Source: CAVRQM01 sp965246915 | GTDB taxonomy: Bacteria; Pseudomonadota; Alphaproteobacteria; Acetobacterales; Acetobacteraceae | Length of the DNA: 64,000 nucleotides | Direction of reading: 5' to 3' | Assembly: GCA_965246915.1 (NCBI GenBank) | Contig: CBDFGB010000016.1 | Location: 1 to 64,000, forward strand | Shown here: positions 41,083 through 48,934 of the stretch, piece after piece | Numbering within the stretch: the stretch's first letter is position 1 | How the letters are laid out: every line of letters starts with the position of its first letter | Position numbers and translations under genes: made by a program | The notes under the pieces: generated by a model | Seen by the model: only the letters and a program-made list of their open reading frames with translations | Told to the model about the DNA's origin: nothing | Databases searched by the model: none

Positions 41083-42051
41083 ATGAAAGATCCGTATGAA
41101 GTGCTGGGCGTCCGACGAGGCGACAGCGAGGAGACGATCCGCAAGGCCTATCGCAAGCTGGCCAAGCGGCATCACCCGGACGTCAACGCCGGCAAGCCGG
41201 ATGCGGCGGAGAAATTCAAGGAAATCAGCACGGCGCATGATCTGCTGTCCGATCCAGCGCGACGCGCCCGCTTCGATCGCGGCGAAATCGACCCGCAAGG
41301 CAACGAGACGGCGTACCGACACTCCTGGCGGGACGCCGACGCGGCGGCGCGGGCTGCCCGGGCCGGCGGGCCGCGCGGTGGATTTCCTGGTGGCGGATTT
41401 CCCGGTGGTGGTCGCGGCGGCGCGGCACCGGGGGGGCAGCCATTCGATTTCGAGAATCTTGAAGCCTTGTTCGGCGCGGCCTTCGCCGGCGGCCGCCCCG
41501 GAGCGGCCCAGCAGCCCGCTCCCGCGGCCGACATACAGTATGCGCTCAGCGTCGACTTCCTAGATGCCGCCAATGGCGCGGTCCGCCGCCTCAGCCTGCC
41601 GGACGGGCGCACGCTGGACGTCACCATCCCGGCCGGCGTGCGCGACGGTCATGTCCTCCGGCTGCGTGGTCAGGGACAGCCGGCGCGGGCTGGTGGGGCG
41701 GCCGGCGATGCGCTGGTGGAAATCACCGTGTCGCCGCATCCGTTCTTCCGGCGAGAGGGCGACGATGTGATCCTGCGCCTGCCCGTGACGCTGCAGGAGG
41801 TGGTGCTCGGCGCCACCATCGAGGTACCGACCATTCGTGGGCCGGTCCGTCTGGCCATTCCGCCGAACTCGGCCAATGGGGCGAGGCTGCGGCTGCGTGA
41901 CCGGGGAATCACCGGCGGCCATCAGTTCGTCGAGCTTTCGCTGACCCTCCCATCCGAACCGGATCCGGCGTTCAATGAGTTCCTACGGACCTGGCGCCCT
42001 GCCCTGCCGCAGGATCCGCGCGCCGAGTTGCGAGGCGACAAGCCGGCTTGA
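41083..42051 (+). CDS. DnaJ-type cochaperone, CbpA-like (no zinc finger)
   Basis: A 322-residue type II J protein. The J domain covers residues 1-70 with the HPD motif (RHHPDVNAGK), a Gly/Phe-rich linker follows (GGFPGGGFPGGGRGG), and two beta-barrel substrate domains form the C-terminus (DGRTLDVTIPAGVRDGHVLRLRGQG, then PNSANGARLRLRDRG). It lacks the Cys-rich zinc module of DnaJ and so resembles CbpA. It stimulates DnaK. No dnaK or grpE is near. The ATG at 41083 begins KDPYEVLGV. Confidence 0.94.
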   Translation: MKDPYEVLGVRRGDSEETIRKAYRKLAKRHHPDVNAGKPDAAEKFKEISTAHDLLSDPARRARFDRGEIDPQGNETAYRHSWRDADAAARAARAGGPRGGFPGGGFPGGGRGGAAPGGQPFDFENLEALFGAAFAGGRPGAAQQPAPAADIQYALSVDFLDAANGAVRRLSLPDGRTLDVTIPAGVRDGHVLRLRGQGQPARAGGAAGDALVEITVSPHPFFRREGDDVILRLPVTLQEVVLGATIEVPTIRGPVRLAIPPNSANGARLRLRDRGITGGHQFVELSLTLPSEPDPAFNEFLRTWRPALPQDPRAELRGDKPA

Positions 42052-42113
42052 AGCGGCGACTGGACCGGCTGCCGGATTTGCGCCATGGCCTGCCCGAACA
42101 GTGAGGACGTCCC

Positions 42114-42632
42114 ATGAGCGACCTGGTTTTCATCGCCTTCGCCAACGAGGAGAAGGCCGAGGAAGTGCGTCAGAAGGTGCTGGAACTGCAGAAAGAATAT
42201 CTGATCGAGTTGGGCGACGCGGTGATCGCGGCCAAGGACGCGCGCGGCCACGTCAAGCTGAACCAATTGATCAACACCACCGCGACCGGAGCGCTTTCCG
42301 GCGCGTTCTGGGGCACGCTGATCGGCTTCATCTTTCTTATGCCGCTTGTTGGCACGGCGGTCGGCGCGGCCTCCGGGGCGCTCGGCGGCAAGCTCACGGA
42401 TGTCGGCATCAACGACGATTTCATGAAGGACGCCGCCTCCGCACTGCCCCCCGGCGGCGCTGGTCTTTTCCTGCTGATCCGCAAGATGACGGCCGACAAG
42501 GTGCTGGCCGATCTGCAGGGGGTCGGCGGCACGGTGATGCGTACCTCATTCGACGAGACCAAGGAACAGATGCTGCGCGAGGCGCTGGCCGGTCACGCAG
42601 CCACCGAGCGCGCGGTCGCGCCGCCCGTCTGA
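42114..42632 (+). CDS. DUF1269 domain membrane-associated protein
   Basis: A 172-residue protein of the DUF1269 family, function unknown. It has a soluble N-terminal region (VFIAFANEEKAEEVRQKVLELQ) of the alternating helix-strand type, a hydrophobic Gly/Ala-rich stretch with glycine-zipper spacing (GALSGAFWGTLIGFIFLMPLVGTAVGAASGALGG), and a C-terminal soluble part. The glycine zipper suggests membrane insertion or oligomerisation. It follows the cochaperone gene by 62 bases and may share its transcript. Confidence 0.85.
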   Translation: MSDLVFIAFANEEKAEEVRQKVLELQKEYLIELGDAVIAAKDARGHVKLNQLINTTATGALSGAFWGTLIGFIFLMPLVGTAVGAASGALGGKLTDVGINDDFMKDAASALPPGGAGLFLLIRKMTADKVLADLQGVGGTVMRTSFDETKEQMLREALAGHAATERAVAPPV

Positions 42633-42663
42633 TCTGCCGCTTTGCGGGCGGCGCGGCACCCGC

Positions 42664-44097
42664 TCAGGCGGGCCGATGCGCCGCCCAATCCCCAAGATCG
42701 AGGGCGATGCGGCGGACGACTTCATCCCAATTCCGCGGCGTCTCCTGGCGATACAACCGCAGGCTCGGATACCAGGGCGTGTCGGCCCGCCCCTCCAGCC
42801 AACGCCAGTCCGGCGCGAACGGCACCATAACCCAGGCGGGTTGCCCCATTGCCCCGGCCAGGTGGTTGATTGATGTGTCGACCGCGACGACCAGGTCGAG
42901 GCTGGCGATCAGGGCAGCGGTGTCCTCGAAGGTCTCGAGCGTGGCGTCCGGGCTGGCGATCGGGGTGGCCCCCCGCCACTGCGCGAGTTGCGCCGTCGCG
43001 GGTCCTTTCTGTAGCGAGACAAGAGTCACACCAGGGACGGCCGCGATCGGTCCGAAGGTCTCGAGCGTCACCGTCCGATTGCGGTCGTTGTTGTGGGTCG
43101 GGCGGCCCGCCCACGCGATGCCGACCCGCTTTAGCCCCGGTTGCGCGTTCTGGTCGAGCCAGGCACGCCACGATGCGGACCGCGCGGCCTCTGGCTGCAC
43201 ATACGGAATTGGCGCGGGAATATTATCGAGACCCGTGCCGGCCACGCGCGGCAGCCCCGAGAAGGGGATATAGAAGGCGTATTCGCCGATGCTATCCCAG
43301 CGCGTGGTGTAGGTCGGGCCGGGGAACAGTCGCGCCAGCATGTCGTGCAGCTCACCGCTCACCGCGATCGTGACCTCGGCCGCACGGGCGCAGACCCACG
43401 GCAAATAGCGGGCGAACATCAGGACGTCGCCGAATCCCTGATCGGCGATCAGCAGCAGTTTCTGCCCCAGCGGCAGCCCCGAGCCGTCCCATTGCGGCCG
43501 CATCCCCCATTGCTGGACGAACGCCGGCGGCATCAGCGGCTGCGCGCCAGCGATCTGGTAGCGCCACTCATACTCAGCCCAGCCTTCCTCGAACGCGCCG
43601 GTCAGCAACAGTGTCTGACCGAGGCGCATATGCGCCTCCGGCATGTCCGGCTTCAGGGCGATCGCCCGGCGGGACGCCTTGATGCACTCTACTGTGTCCA
43701 TGCGCTCGTAGCGCAACATCGCCTCGTTGAAATGGCAGACCGGATCGGACGGGGTCGCGGCCGAGGCGCGGCGGATCGCCGCCAGCCCTTCGTCGATGCG
43801 GCCGAGCACGCGATACACTTCGGCGAGATTGCAGAGCTGGCGCGGCGCGTTGGCCCCGGACGCCAGCGCCTGCTCCATCTTCGCCGCCGCCTGCTCGAAG
43901 CGGTTCTTCTTGAAAGCGACAAAGCCCGACAGGTGCAACGCCTCGGCATGGCGCGGCTCGGCGGCCAGAACATGTCCCAGGATACGGTCGCCCGCGTCGA
44001 AGCGGCCCGCTTCGACATACTCGCGCGCGACGGCGAGGACTTCGCCGAGTGGCACCGGCACGGTGGGCATGGCTTGCGGCTGCAATGCGGCGCTCAT
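42664..44097 (-). CDS. Tetratricopeptide repeat protein with glycosyltransferase-9-like domain
   Basis: A 477-residue protein from the ATG at 44097. Residues about 15-195 hold five or so TPR units (AEALHLSGFVAFKKNRFEQAAAKMEQAL, then NLAEVYRVLGRIDEGLAAIRRA). The C-terminal half has LLIADQGFGDVLMFARYL, GIAWAGRPTHNNDRNRT, VVAVDTSINHLAGAMGQPAWVMVP, which resemble the heptosyltransferase-like (GT9) fold used by many TPR-glycosyltransferases. It may glycosylate surface proteins such as flagellin. It lies 29 bases after the purine-transport permease, probably only by read-through. Confidence 0.85.
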   Translation of the reverse strand: MSAALQPQAMPTVPVPLGEVLAVAREYVEAGRFDAGDRILGHVLAAEPRHAEALHLSGFVAFKKNRFEQAAAKMEQALASGANAPRQLCNLAEVYRVLGRIDEGLAAIRRASAATPSDPVCHFNEAMLRYERMDTVECIKASRRAIALKPDMPEAHMRLGQTLLLTGAFEEGWAEYEWRYQIAGAQPLMPPAFVQQWGMRPQWDGSGLPLGQKLLLIADQGFGDVLMFARYLPWVCARAAEVTIAVSGELHDMLARLFPGPTYTTRWDSIGEYAFYIPFSGLPRVAGTGLDNIPAPIPYVQPEAARSASWRAWLDQNAQPGLKRVGIAWAGRPTHNNDRNRTVTLETFGPIAAVPGVTLVSLQKGPATAQLAQWRGATPIASPDATLETFEDTAALIASLDLVVAVDTSINHLAGAMGQPAWVMVPFAPDWRWLEGRADTPWYPSLRLYRQETPRNWDEVVRRIALDLGDWAAHRPA

Positions 44098-44126
44098 GAA
44101 ATTGCTCCGAACGAACAGACGGGCGA

Positions 44127-45059
44127 TCAGGCGGGGGCGTGAAATGGCTTGCCCAGCGCGGCCGGCGCGGACAACGCGAGCCTTACCCGGTCGCGGGAGA
44201 TCAGCACCAGCACCAAAATGGTCACCAGATAGGGGAGCATCGCCAGCAGATGCGGCGACACCCCGAGCCCAAAGCCTTCGGCCGTGAATTGGGCGATGGT
44301 GACGAACCCGAACAGCAGCGCGCCGACCGCGAGCCACAGCGGCTTCCAGGTCGAGAATACGACCAGCGCCAGCGCGATCCAGCCGCGCCCTGCTGTCATA
44401 TTGTCGCTCCACATCGGCGTGTAGGCGAGTGACAGCGACGCGCCCGCAAGCCCGCTCATCGCGCCGCCGAACAGGATCGCCTTGAGGCGCACACGCCGCA
44501 CCGAGTAGCCGAGCGCGTGTGCGACGTCCGCGTTCTCGCCCACCGCGCGGAGCACGAGGCCGGCGCGACTGCGATAGAGGAATGCCGAGACCGCAAACGG
44601 GAGCACCAATGAAACCCACACCAGCGGATCGAGCAGCAGGATCTGTTGCAGCAGCGGCGGCGCCTCGCTCAGATGCGGCCACAGCGTCCGGGCCATCCCG
44701 GTCAGTGGAATGCTCTGGAATGGCTCGCCCAGCAGGGCGGACAGTCCGATCCCGAAGATCGTGAGGGCGAGGCCGGTCGCGACCTGGTTGGCCATGAAAT
44801 ACTGGGTGAGTATGGCGAAGACCAAGGCAAGAGCGGCGCCCCCGGCCATGGCCGCCACGACACCGATGACCACGCTGCCGGTGATCGCCGCCCCGATGAA
44901 GCCGGCGGCGGCGCCGACCAGCATCATGCCCTCTACTCCAAGGTTCAGCACGCCGGACCGTTCGGTGACGAGCTCGCCAAATCCGGCGAGAAGCAATGGG
45001 GTCGCGGCGCGGAGGGTTGCCACAAATAGGGCGAGTAGCGTCGCCTCCAGCTCAGGCAT
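44127..45059 (-). CDS. ABC transporter permease, purine/nucleoside type (second permease)
   Basis: A 310-residue permease of the BMP-family transporters (NupQ/YufQ-like). It has about eight helices and FGELVTERSGVLNLGVEGMML at the N-terminus, a hallmark of this permease family. The EAA-like loop is around ALGYSVRRVRLKAILFGGAMSG. Its start overlaps the other permease by 8 bases. Confidence 0.92.
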   Translation of the reverse strand: MPELEATLLALFVATLRAATPLLLAGFGELVTERSGVLNLGVEGMMLVGAAAGFIGAAITGSVVIGVVAAMAGGAALALVFAILTQYFMANQVATGLALTIFGIGLSALLGEPFQSIPLTGMARTLWPHLSEAPPLLQQILLLDPLVWVSLVLPFAVSAFLYRSRAGLVLRAVGENADVAHALGYSVRRVRLKAILFGGAMSGLAGASLSLAYTPMWSDNMTAGRGWIALALVVFSTWKPLWLAVGALLFGFVTIAQFTAEGFGLGVSPHLLAMLPYLVTILVLVLISRDRVRLALSAPAALGKPFHAPA

Positions 45060-46128
45060 GTTTCGGTGTCGGGACCGCGACGCGCACGCGGTAGAGGATC
45101 AGCACGTCGCAAGCGAGCAGAAAGAACAGCAGCAGGCCCTGAATGACGCCCGTCGCCGCGAGCGGCACCTTCAGGGTCATCTGCAGCCCCTCGCCGCCGA
45201 GATACAGCAACGCCATGAGCAGGCTCGCGAACAGGATACCGACCGGATGCAGCCGACCGAGGAACGCCACGATGATGGCGGCGAACCCGTAGCCGGGCGA
45301 GATGATGGGCGTGAGTTGCCCAACCGGTCCGGCGACCTCGCAGAACCCGGCCAGCCCCGCGAGGCCCCCGGAGAACAGCAGGCACAGCCAGACGATGCCG
45401 TGCCGCGGATAGCCGGCGTAACGGGCGGCGGCCGGCGCGAGGCCCACGACTCGAAGCTGGAAGCCGATCAAGGTGCGGCCGAGCAGCAGCCACGCCACGG
45501 GCACCGACACCAAGGCCAATAGCACGCCGACATGCAGCCGCGTCTCAGGCACCAGCATCGGCAGCAAGGCGTCCGCCTCGAACTGCCGAGACTGCGGAAA
45601 GCTATAGCCGTCAGGATCCTTCCACGGCCCATGCACGAGGAAGCCGAGAAATTGCGATGCCACATAGGTCAGCATCAGTGTCGTGAGGATCTCATGCGCA
45701 TTGAAGCGGGTGCGCAGCAGCGCCGGGATCGCCGCCCAGAACGCGCCGCCCGCGATACCGGCCAGCATCATGAGCGGCAGCAGCCAGGGATGGCCCCCGC
45801 CGCCAAACGCCAGAGCGCAGCCGCCGGCGGCGATCGCCCCGATGGTGAACTGCCCTTCCGCGCCGATGTTCCAGATTTGCGCGCGCGCGGCCACCGCTAT
45901 GCCCACCGCGCACAACAGCAGTGGCGTCGCCTTCAACGCCAATTCGGTCAGCCCATCGACGCTGGACAACGGCAGGACGATCAGGATTCGCAGCGCCTCT
46001 CGCGGATCGCGTCCCAATGCCGCAAAGAGGATTGCCAGCCCGCCCGTCGCGAGGAAGGCGGCCAGGACCGGCGACGCCAACAGCATCGCACGGTTGGGCG
46101 TCGCCCGCGCGATGATGCTAGGCCGCAT
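45052..46128 (-). CDS. ABC transporter permease, purine/nucleoside type (first permease)
   Basis: A 358-residue permease (NupP/YufP-like) with about ten hydrophobic segments. QIWNIGAEGQFTIGA and LRTRFNAHEILTTLMLTYVA match the family. It overlaps the ATPase gene by 11 bases and the second permease by 8. The pair plus ATPase would form an importer for purine bases or nucleosides. Confidence 0.92.
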   Translation of the reverse strand: MRPSIIARATPNRAMLLASPVLAAFLATGGLAILFAALGRDPREALRILIVLPLSSVDGLTELALKATPLLLCAVGIAVAARAQIWNIGAEGQFTIGAIAAGGCALAFGGGGHPWLLPLMMLAGIAGGAFWAAIPALLRTRFNAHEILTTLMLTYVASQFLGFLVHGPWKDPDGYSFPQSRQFEADALLPMLVPETRLHVGVLLALVSVPVAWLLLGRTLIGFQLRVVGLAPAAARYAGYPRHGIVWLCLLFSGGLAGLAGFCEVAGPVGQLTPIISPGYGFAAIIVAFLGRLHPVGILFASLLMALLYLGGEGLQMTLKVPLAATGVIQGLLLFFLLACDVLILYRVRVAVPTPKHA

Positions 46129-47650
46129 GGGCCGATTCGACGCCGGCTCTCTCGGCGGCCACGTGGCCGCCCATCATCAGGCCGACCGTCTCGGCGGTCA
46201 GACCGGCAACCGGTCGGGCCGCGGACAACGCGCCGTTGAACAGCACGGCGATGCGGTCGCAAATCTCGAACAGCTCCGGCAGATCCTCGCTGACCACCAG
46301 GATCGCCGTCCCGGCGGCGGCGAGATCCAGCAATTCCTGTCGGATTGCGAGCGACGCGCCGATATCGACGCCCCAAGTCGGGTGCGCGGCCAGCAGGATC
46401 CGCGGATTGGTCCCGACCTCCCGCCCGATGATGAATTTCTGCATGTTGCCGCCCGACAGGCTGCCGGCCGCCGCCTGCGTGCCTTCGGCCTTGACCCGGA
46501 ATCGCCGGATCACCTCGGTTGCGTATGCTTTTATCGAGGCGGGCCGAAGCCAGCCGCGCCCGGAAAGTCCATTTTGGTAGCAGGTGAGCAGAGCGTTGTC
46601 GGCAAGTGACATCTCTGCCACCGCACCGCGCCCGAGCCGCTCCTCCGGCACGAACGCAAGGCCCATGCGGCGACGCTCGGCGGGGCCAGCGTGGCCGGCC
46701 GGCACACCGCCGATCCGCACCACCGATTCCGTCGACAGGCGCTCCCCTGACAAGACGGCAAGAAGCTCTTTCTGACCGTTGCCGGACACGCCGGCGATCC
46801 CGACGATCTCGGCTTCGCGGACGGCCAGCGAGATGTCGCGCAGGCTCGTGCCGAACGGCTCCTCGGCCGGTAGCGAAAGGCTCGTCACCTCAAGTATGGC
46901 CGCCCCGGCACGCGTTACGGCGCGCCGGGCTTCGGGCAATGCCCCGCCGGTCATCAGTTCGGCCATCGCCTGCGGACTGGTTTGGCGCGGGTCGCAGGTT
47001 CCGACCACACGGCCGCCGCGCAGTATCGTCGCGGCGTCGCACAGCGCACGGATCTCCTCGAGCTTGTGGCTGATGTAGAGGATGCTGCAGCCCTCGGACG
47101 CGAGCCGGCGCAGCACGTCAAACAGCGCGCCGACCTCCTGCGGGGTCAATACCGAAGTGGGCTCATCCATGATCAGAAGGCGCGGACTTCCCAGAAGGCA
47201 GCGCACGATTTCCACGCGCTGCCGCTCGCCGACCGAGAGGTGGTGGACGTGACGGCCGGGTGTCACCGACAGGCCGTAGCGGACGGACGTTTCGGAAATA
47301 CGCGCCGAGAGAGTGGCGATACGATCGCGGGAGACGAGGCCGAGGGCGATGTTCTCCGCGACGGTCAGCGTCTCGAACAGCGAGAAATGCTGGAACACCA
47401 TGGCGATTCCAAGCGCTCGCGCAGCGTTAGGGTCGCCTATGACGACAGGCTCGCCCTCCCAGTCGATACGCCCCGCGTCCGGCTGCACCACGCCGTTGAT
47501 GATCTTGACCAGCGTGCTCTTGCCGGCCCCGTTCTCGCCGAGAAGGGCGTGGATCTCGCCCGGCGCGATGCTGAGCGCGATGTCGATATTGGCCCTTGTC
47601 GGGCCGTAGGACTTGCTGATGCCCGACAGCACGAGGCGCGGGACAGTCAC
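46118..47650 (-). CDS. ABC transporter ATP-binding protein, purine/nucleoside type (two ATPase domains)
   Basis: A 510-residue protein with two ABC cassettes in tandem, as in NupO/YufO and sugar ATPases. The first has Walker A GENGAGKST near 39 and signature LSVGERQRVEI with Walker B LLIMDEPTSVLTPQE. The second has a degenerate Walker A (GVSGNGQKELL) and LSGGNMQKFIIGRE. In Walker B it has ILLAAHPTWGVD, where the family usually has Glu-Pro (ExPTRGVD); the His-Pro variant is common in this transporter family (recollection). GTG start at 47650, one base after the guaD stop. Confidence 0.93.
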   Translation of the reverse strand: MTVPRLVLSGISKSYGPTRANIDIALSIAPGEIHALLGENGAGKSTLVKIINGVVQPDAGRIDWEGEPVVIGDPNAARALGIAMVFQHFSLFETLTVAENIALGLVSRDRIATLSARISETSVRYGLSVTPGRHVHHLSVGERQRVEIVRCLLGSPRLLIMDEPTSVLTPQEVGALFDVLRRLASEGCSILYISHKLEEIRALCDAATILRGGRVVGTCDPRQTSPQAMAELMTGGALPEARRAVTRAGAAILEVTSLSLPAEEPFGTSLRDISLAVREAEIVGIAGVSGNGQKELLAVLSGERLSTESVVRIGGVPAGHAGPAERRRMGLAFVPEERLGRGAVAEMSLADNALLTCYQNGLSGRGWLRPASIKAYATEVIRRFRVKAEGTQAAAGSLSGGNMQKFIIGREVGTNPRILLAAHPTWGVDIGASLAIRQELLDLAAAGTAILVVSEDLPELFEICDRIAVLFNGALSAARPVAGLTAETVGLMMGGHVAAERAGVESAHAA

Positions 47651-47651
47651 G

Positions 47652-48122
47652 TCAATACGCGACCTTGTCGGCTTTGTCGGCCCAGGCACGGAAGGCAACG
47701 ATCGCTTCATCGCCGAGCAGTCGCATGGTGATGATCCTACGTTCATGCAGCGGACGAGGGATCTCGCGATAGAGAAAGTCGTCGTCGAAACCGACGGCCG
47801 CCGCGTCGGCTCGGTCGTTTCCGAACCAAATTCGTTCGACCCGCGCCCAATACAGCGCAGCCAGGCACATCGGACAGGGTTCGCAGGACGTGAAGACCTC
47901 GCAACCGGACAGGTCGAACGCGCCGAGCACTTCGCAGGCGTGACGGATCGCCACGATTTCGGCGTGCGCCGTAGGATCATTCGAGGTGGTGACTTGGTTC
48001 CAGCCTTCCGCGACGATCTTGCCGTCCCGGGCGATGACGCAACCGAACGGGCCGCCATGACCCGCGAGCATCTTCTCACGGCTCAGCGCGATGGCGCGGC
48101 GCATGAGGTCCTCGCGCGTCAT
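47652..48122 (-). CDS. guaD: Guanine deaminase, cytidine-deaminase-fold type
   Basis: Converts guanine to xanthine. The 156-residue protein has the zinc motif HAEIVAIR (His53, Glu55 catalytic) and EPCPMCL (Cys83, Cys86). YWARVERIWFGNDRADAAAVGFDDDFLYREI and the C-terminal DKVAY are like B. subtilis GuaD, and differ from TadA and CDA. The xdh genes and purine transporter around it strongly support the assignment. It overlaps xdhC by 4 bases. Confidence 0.92.
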   Translation of the reverse strand: MTREDLMRRAIALSREKMLAGHGGPFGCVIARDGKIVAEGWNQVTTSNDPTAHAEIVAIRHACEVLGAFDLSGCEVFTSCEPCPMCLAALYWARVERIWFGNDRADAAAVGFDDDFLYREIPRPLHERRIITMRLLGDEAIVAFRAWADKADKVAY

Positions 48123-48934
48123 AAAGCACAGTCAACGCAGTTCGCGCAGATCGCCAGACCGTCTCCTGGCCCCAACACCTGCTGCTGCGTCGTCGCGGTG
48201 ATTTTCAGCTGCATGACCTGTGCAGCGACCGACAGCGCGATCTCCGCCGGCAGCTTGCCGCCGACGCCCGGCACCCCGATCGGACACACGAGCGGCACAT
48301 CCGATAGGCCCTCGTCGCGCAGTCTGCGAGCAAAGCGCGCCCGCTTCGTCTCCGAACCAATCAGGCCGATGAACCGCGCATCGCCTCGTCGCAAACATGC
48401 GGCTACGATGCGAAAATCCAAGGCGTGATCGTGCGTCATCACCAGCACGATCGCGCCGGGCGGCAGGTCGGCGACCGCGCCGAGCGGATCGCCTCGCGAC
48501 ACGACATTGCCCGGCAAGACGCCGGCAAACGCCTCGCGATCGTCGATCCAGCATACGCGCACCGGCAACTCGCCGAGAAAACGCACGAGCGATCGCCCGA
48601 CATGCCCCGCGCCGAACAGCGCAACCAGTGGCGGCGGAACCATCGCCTCGAACAGCACCGTCACGTGCCCGCCGCAGCACTGCCCCAGCGCCGGGCCAAG
48701 CGGAAAGTCGCGCGTCACCGGCCCCTCCGGCGGCGCCCGCAACAGCTCGCGCGCGAGATCGGCACACTCATATTCCAGCCTGCCGCCGCCGATCGATCCG
48801 TTCTGGGCGTCGCGGGTGACGACCATTTTCGCACCCGCTTCCCGCGGTACGGAGCCGCGCGCGGACAGCAAGGTCACCAGCACGCAGGGCGTCGCCTCCG
48901 CCTCATGCCGCGTCAGCGCCGCGACCCACGTCAC
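48119..48934 (-). CDS. xdhC: Xanthine dehydrogenase accessory protein XdhC
   Basis: XdhC binds molybdenum cofactor, helps to sulfurate it, and inserts it in XdhB. The 271-residue protein has the N-terminal region VTLLSARGSVPREAGAKMVV, GPALGQCCGGHVTVLFE, and a Rossmann-like C-terminal half with ALFGAGHVGRSLVR and VLVMTHDHALDF. It overlaps xdhB and guaD by 4 bases each. Confidence 0.95.
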   Translation of the reverse strand: MTWVAALTRHEAEATPCVLVTLLSARGSVPREAGAKMVVTRDAQNGSIGGGRLEYECADLARELLRAPPEGPVTRDFPLGPALGQCCGGHVTVLFEAMVPPPLVALFGAGHVGRSLVRFLGELPVRVCWIDDREAFAGVLPGNVVSRGDPLGAVADLPPGAIVLVMTHDHALDFRIVAACLRRGDARFIGLIGSETKRARFARRLRDEGLSDVPLVCPIGVPGVGGKLPAEIALSVAAQVMQLKITATTQQQVLGPGDGLAICANCVDCAL

